Assembly (NCBI GenBank): GCA_039930045.1
Contig: JBDSQB010000010.1
Span: 82,264 to 146,263, forward strand
Length of the DNA stretch: 64,000 nt
Direction of reading: 5' to 3'
From: Chthoniobacterales bacterium
GTDB lineage: Bacteria; Verrucomicrobiota; Verrucomicrobiia; Chthoniobacterales; DASVRZ01
Shown here one piece after another: positions 61,824 through 64,000 of this stretch. The position numbers were made by a program, and so were the translations under genes. The number at the start of each line of letters is the position of its first letter. Positions within the stretch are counted from its first letter, which is position 1. The notes under the pieces were generated by a model. That model did no database searches. It was not told the DNA's origin and saw only the letters and a list, made by a program, of their open reading frames with translations.

Positions 61824-63029
61824 ATGAAAACACTCGCACTGCTGCTTATCCTGGGAATCACGACCGCGCGTGCGCAGACCTGCACGGTGCACGAGTGGGG
61901 GACGTTTACGACGGTGTCGGGCTCGGATGGCACGCTGCTCCCCGGCCTGCAACGCGAGGAGGAAGGCCTGCCGCCGTTTGTGGAGTCGCATGAGGGCATG
62001 GAAAATTGGGGGAACACCCCGAGCAATGCCGATGGGCATTTTAGCGTCGGCAAAGGCTGGCTGCGGCCACTGAAGAACGTGACCGTGAAAATGGAGACGC
62101 CGGTGATTTATTTCTACACCGATCAGGAGTTTCAGGCCCATGTCGAGGTGGATTTCCACGGCGGCTCGATCAGCCAATGGTATCCCAGTCGCAGCGGCGG
62201 CGAGACGCCTCCCGGAGAAACCGCGAACGCCGTGGCCAATGCATTTCGCATCGGAGGGGCCGGTGTGAGTCATCTCTTGGGCGACATCGATTTCGCCCAA
62301 AAATACGAGGGTTCCATCCATTGGGACATCGCAGTCACGCCTCCCGCTGAATCGGATGGAAGTCGCATCTTTCGTGGCAGCGAGACTCCCAACTGGCTCT
62401 TCCCTCGCCAGACCGATTCGGCGCTCGTCACCGCGAAGAACGGCACGGCGGACAAGTTTCTCTTCTATCGCGGCGTCGGCAATTTCGAGTTGCCCGTGGT
62501 TTTCAAAATGGAAAAAGACCGCGTCCTCACCATCCAGAATCGCGGCGAAACCGCCATTCCGCGCCTCTTCATTTACGAACTCGACGACGGCATGTCCGCC
62601 CGTTTCCAACTCCTCGACGCGCTGCCCGCTGGCCAGGCGACTTCCATTGATCTCGAAAAACTCACTGCCACCGGCCAGTGGCAAAAGCCTGTTTACAACA
62701 CCCTCGCCGAAGCCCTCCGCGACGCCGGACTTTACCGCAAGGAAGCCGACGCCATGCTGCAAACCTGGTGGCAAAGTTACTTCCAGAAGCCCGGACTGCG
62801 CGTCTTCTGGATCGTGCCCGGCGCCTTTACCGAGTCCATTCTCCCGCTGCGCATCCAGCCCGCTCCGAAAACGATCACGCGCGTGCTCGTCGGTCGCGCG
62901 GAGATTCTCACACCCGAGTTTGAGCGCAATCTGGTGAAACAAAAATCCGACCCCAATCTTTATTTCTGGAAAAACGACCGCTACCTCGACGCCTACGTCG
63001 AGCGCGTCCGCCAGCTCACCGGCAAGTGA
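61824..63029 (+). CDS. Secreted protein, unknown function
   Basis: 401 residues with a signal peptide (L-A-L-L-L-I-L-G-I-T-T-A-R-A-Q). The mature start C-T-V-H-E-W-G-T-F-T-T-V-S-G-S-D-G and W-L-F-P-R-Q-T-D are distinctive. The H-E-W-G-T-F-T element looks conserved in proteins I associate with Verrucomicrobia and Planctomycetes, but I know no function. Beta-rich, no repeats. Followed directly by the thiC leader. Confidence 0.82.
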   Translation: MKTLALLLILGITTARAQTCTVHEWGTFTTVSGSDGTLLPGLQREEEGLPPFVESHEGMENWGNTPSNADGHFSVGKGWLRPLKNVTVKMETPVIYFYTDQEFQAHVEVDFHGGSISQWYPSRSGGETPPGETANAVANAFRIGGAGVSHLLGDIDFAQKYEGSIHWDIAVTPPAESDGSRIFRGSETPNWLFPRQTDSALVTAKNGTADKFLFYRGVGNFELPVVFKMEKDRVLTIQNRGETAIPRLFIYELDDGMSARFQLLDALPAGQATSIDLEKLTATGQWQKPVYNTLAEALRDAGLYRKEADAMLQTWWQSYFQKPGLRVFWIVPGAFTESILPLRIQPAPKTITRVLVGRAEILTPEFERNLVKQKSDPNLYFWKNDRYLDAYVERVRQLTGK

Positions 63030-63072
63030 AGGCGCATTGACTCTCAGCTGGCTTCCGGTATCGTCGCACTCG

Positions 63073-63172
63073 ACAAGCAGGGGAGCCCACGAGCTGAGAG
63101 TTTCGCCGTCAGCAATGGCCGAGCGAAAGACCCTTTGAACCTGATGCGGTTAACCCCGTCGAAGGGAGCGGA
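63073..63172 (+). promoter_or_regulatory. TPP riboswitch (THI element) upstream of thiC
   Basis: Matches the THI-box core: G-GGGAGCCC, then GCTGAGAG at 63093-63100, GACCCTTTGAACCTGATGCGG, GTTAACCCCGTCGAAGGGAG. Ends about 90 bases before thiC. A terminator hairpin lies at 63207-63237, so it appears to act at transcription termination: TPP bound gives the off state. Confidence 0.95.
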
Positions 63173-63206
63173 ATTTTTTCAACGGAGTTCCATTTCAATC
63201 TCTCAG

Positions 63207-63237
63207 CCGTGACGCATCACCAGCGCACGGTTTTTTT
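63207..63237 (+). terminator. Riboswitch-controlled intrinsic terminator before thiC
   Basis: CCGTG-a-CGC, loop ATCACCA, GCG-CACGG, then seven T. The eight bases CTCTCAGC at 63200-63207 just before the stem are the exact complement of GCTGAGAG in the aptamer core and overlap the stem's first base, suggesting competing pairing. Confidence 0.8.
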
Positions 63238-63260
63238 CATTTCCACGCCATCTCACTCCT

Positions 63261-64000
63261 ATGAACAACGACGCCACCACACTTAGCGCCCCGATTCCCC
63301 ACAGCTCCGACGTTCTGCCCGCCAGCCGCAAAGTCTTTGTTTCAGGCGAGTTGCATCCCGATGTGCGCGTCCCGATGCGGGAAATTTCGCTCGCGTCCAC
63401 GAAGGACTTCAATGGCCGCGTCGTGGAAAATGAACCCGTCCGCGTTTACGACACCAGCGGCCCGTGGGGCGATCCCGACGTCGCCTGCGATTCCAGCCAT
63501 GGCCTCCCGCCACTCCGCGACAAATGGATCCGCGACCGCGGCGATGTCGAAGTCGTCGCCGGCCGCAGCGTCCTCCCCATGGACGATGGCTACCTTAGCG
63601 GCAAACACGCCGAATTCGCCAGCCAGGCCGAACGCAACCGCCTCGTCGAATTCCCCGGCCTCAAACGCGAAACCCTCCGCGCCAAGCCCGGCAAAACCGT
63701 CACCCAATACGCCTACGCCAAAGCCGGCATCATCACGCCGGAAATGGAATTCATCGCCATCCGCGAAAACCAAAAAACCATTTCGAACTTAGGATTTAAC
63801 ATTTCCGATTTCAGTCAGGACAACAACCGCACCGACCTCCAAAAACAGCACATAGGCTCCGCCCAACTCATAAATCAGAATTCAGAAATCAGAAATGATT
63901 ACACGCCGAGCGTGTTCTCCCGCTTTCCCCAACGCATCCCTGCCGAAATCACCCCCGAATTCGTCCGCTCCGAAGTCGCCGCTGGCCGGGCCATCATCCC
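63261..64000 (+). CDS. thiC: Phosphomethylpyrimidine synthase ThiC (3' end outside window)
   Basis: First 246 residues of ThiC, the radical-SAM enzyme making the thiamine pyrimidine from AIR. Recognisable: S-R-K-V-F-V-S-G-E near the start, V-Y-D-T-S-G-P-W-G-D, Y-A-K-A-G-I-I-T-P-E-M-E-F-I-A-I-R-E-N, then I-T-P-E-F-V-R-S-E-V-A-A-G-R-A-I-I-P. Between REN and ITPEFVR is a ~55-residue stretch of AT-rich, low-complexity sequence (N-Q-N-S-E-I-R-N-D) in frame. The catalytic cluster C-x-x-C-x4-C lies beyond the window. Under TPP riboswitch control. Confidence 0.96.
   Translation, partial: MNNDATTLSAPIPHSSDVLPASRKVFVSGELHPDVRVPMREISLASTKDFNGRVVENEPVRVYDTSGPWGDPDVACDSSHGLPPLRDKWIRDRGDVEVVAGRSVLPMDDGYLSGKHAEFASQAERNRLVEFPGLKRETLRAKPGKTVTQYAYAKAGIITPEMEFIAIRENQKTISNLGFNISDFSQDNNRTDLQKQHIGSAQLINQNSEIRNDYTPSVFSRFPQRIPAEITPEFVRSEVAAGRAII

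Noticed and set aside
1-64000. CRISPR arrays, insertion sequences, integrases, phage genes
   Set aside because: Looked for on both strands; no regularly spaced direct repeats, transposase or integrase motifs were seen.

Overview
The window is GC-rich (roughly 60% by eye) chromosomal DNA from a Gram-negative bacterium with an outer membrane: it has an autotransporter, LptE-, BamD- and TolC-type proteins, an OmpA-type protein and several lipoproteins. The gene mix and the predicted LMW-phosphatase/RpiB/GlyA fusion make me think of Verrucomicrobiota, perhaps the Chthoniobacter/Spartobacteria side. This is an impression from protein style; there is no rRNA in the window to settle it. Almost all of it reads as ordinary core genome. 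I saw no prophage, insertion sequence, integrase or CRISPR array.

Layout. 0-3.4 kb: 3' part of a large autotransporter. 3.5-8.8 kb: tRNA-Arg, then a tightly packed run nnr, sppA, CPBP protease, thiL, tsaE, tsaB. 8.9-13.4 kb (minus): a complete branched-chain amino acid ABC transporter (livF, G, M, H, J). 13.5-16.4 kb: aldo/keto reductase, a small charged protein, DUF72 protein and an SDR. 16.4-19.8 kb: a non-homologous end-joining operon, ku then ligD split into phosphoesterase-ligase and polymerase genes. 20-22.2 kb: uvrB. 22.3-23.3 kb: two lower-GC orphan genes, one a possible PD-(D/E)XK nuclease. 23.7-30.7 kb: rsmI, lptE, a BamD-like gene, PBP2, mscL and a dipeptidase. 31-35 kb: fabI, a second DUF72 gene and a three-domain fusion (LMW phosphatase, RpiB, GlyA). 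35.2-40.3 kb: recO, DUF1223, an ECF sigma/anti-sigma pair, AKR, methyltransferase and pgeF. 40.3-44.2 kb: marR-tolC operon, moeA and a lipoprotein. 44.2-47.7 kb: tRNA-Ser, FKBP, AEC transporter, tRNA-Tyr, a third DUF72 gene and small membrane proteins. 47.7-57.3 kb: ruvX, manC, pta, a transglutaminase, a CvfB-like protein, and an ompA-like gene followed by two related GT39-like membrane glycosyltransferases. 57.4-64 kb: a DnaJ-like protein, ClC channel, prfA, rpmE, an unrecognised secreted protein, and a TPP riboswitch controlling thiC, which runs off the end.

The most notable non-gene signals are two short words repeated far above chance on both strands (GATGTTAG, clustered in a few islands and twice as close inverted pairs; and ATGGAACTC), a TPP riboswitch with a visible terminator and 8-nt complementary segments on both sides of the aptamer, a perfect MarR-type palindrome, a large palindromic intergenic repeat, and an AT-rich repeat-like stretch carried in frame inside thiC. 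Thiamine genes (thiL, thiC) sit at opposite ends of the window and are not co-operonic.
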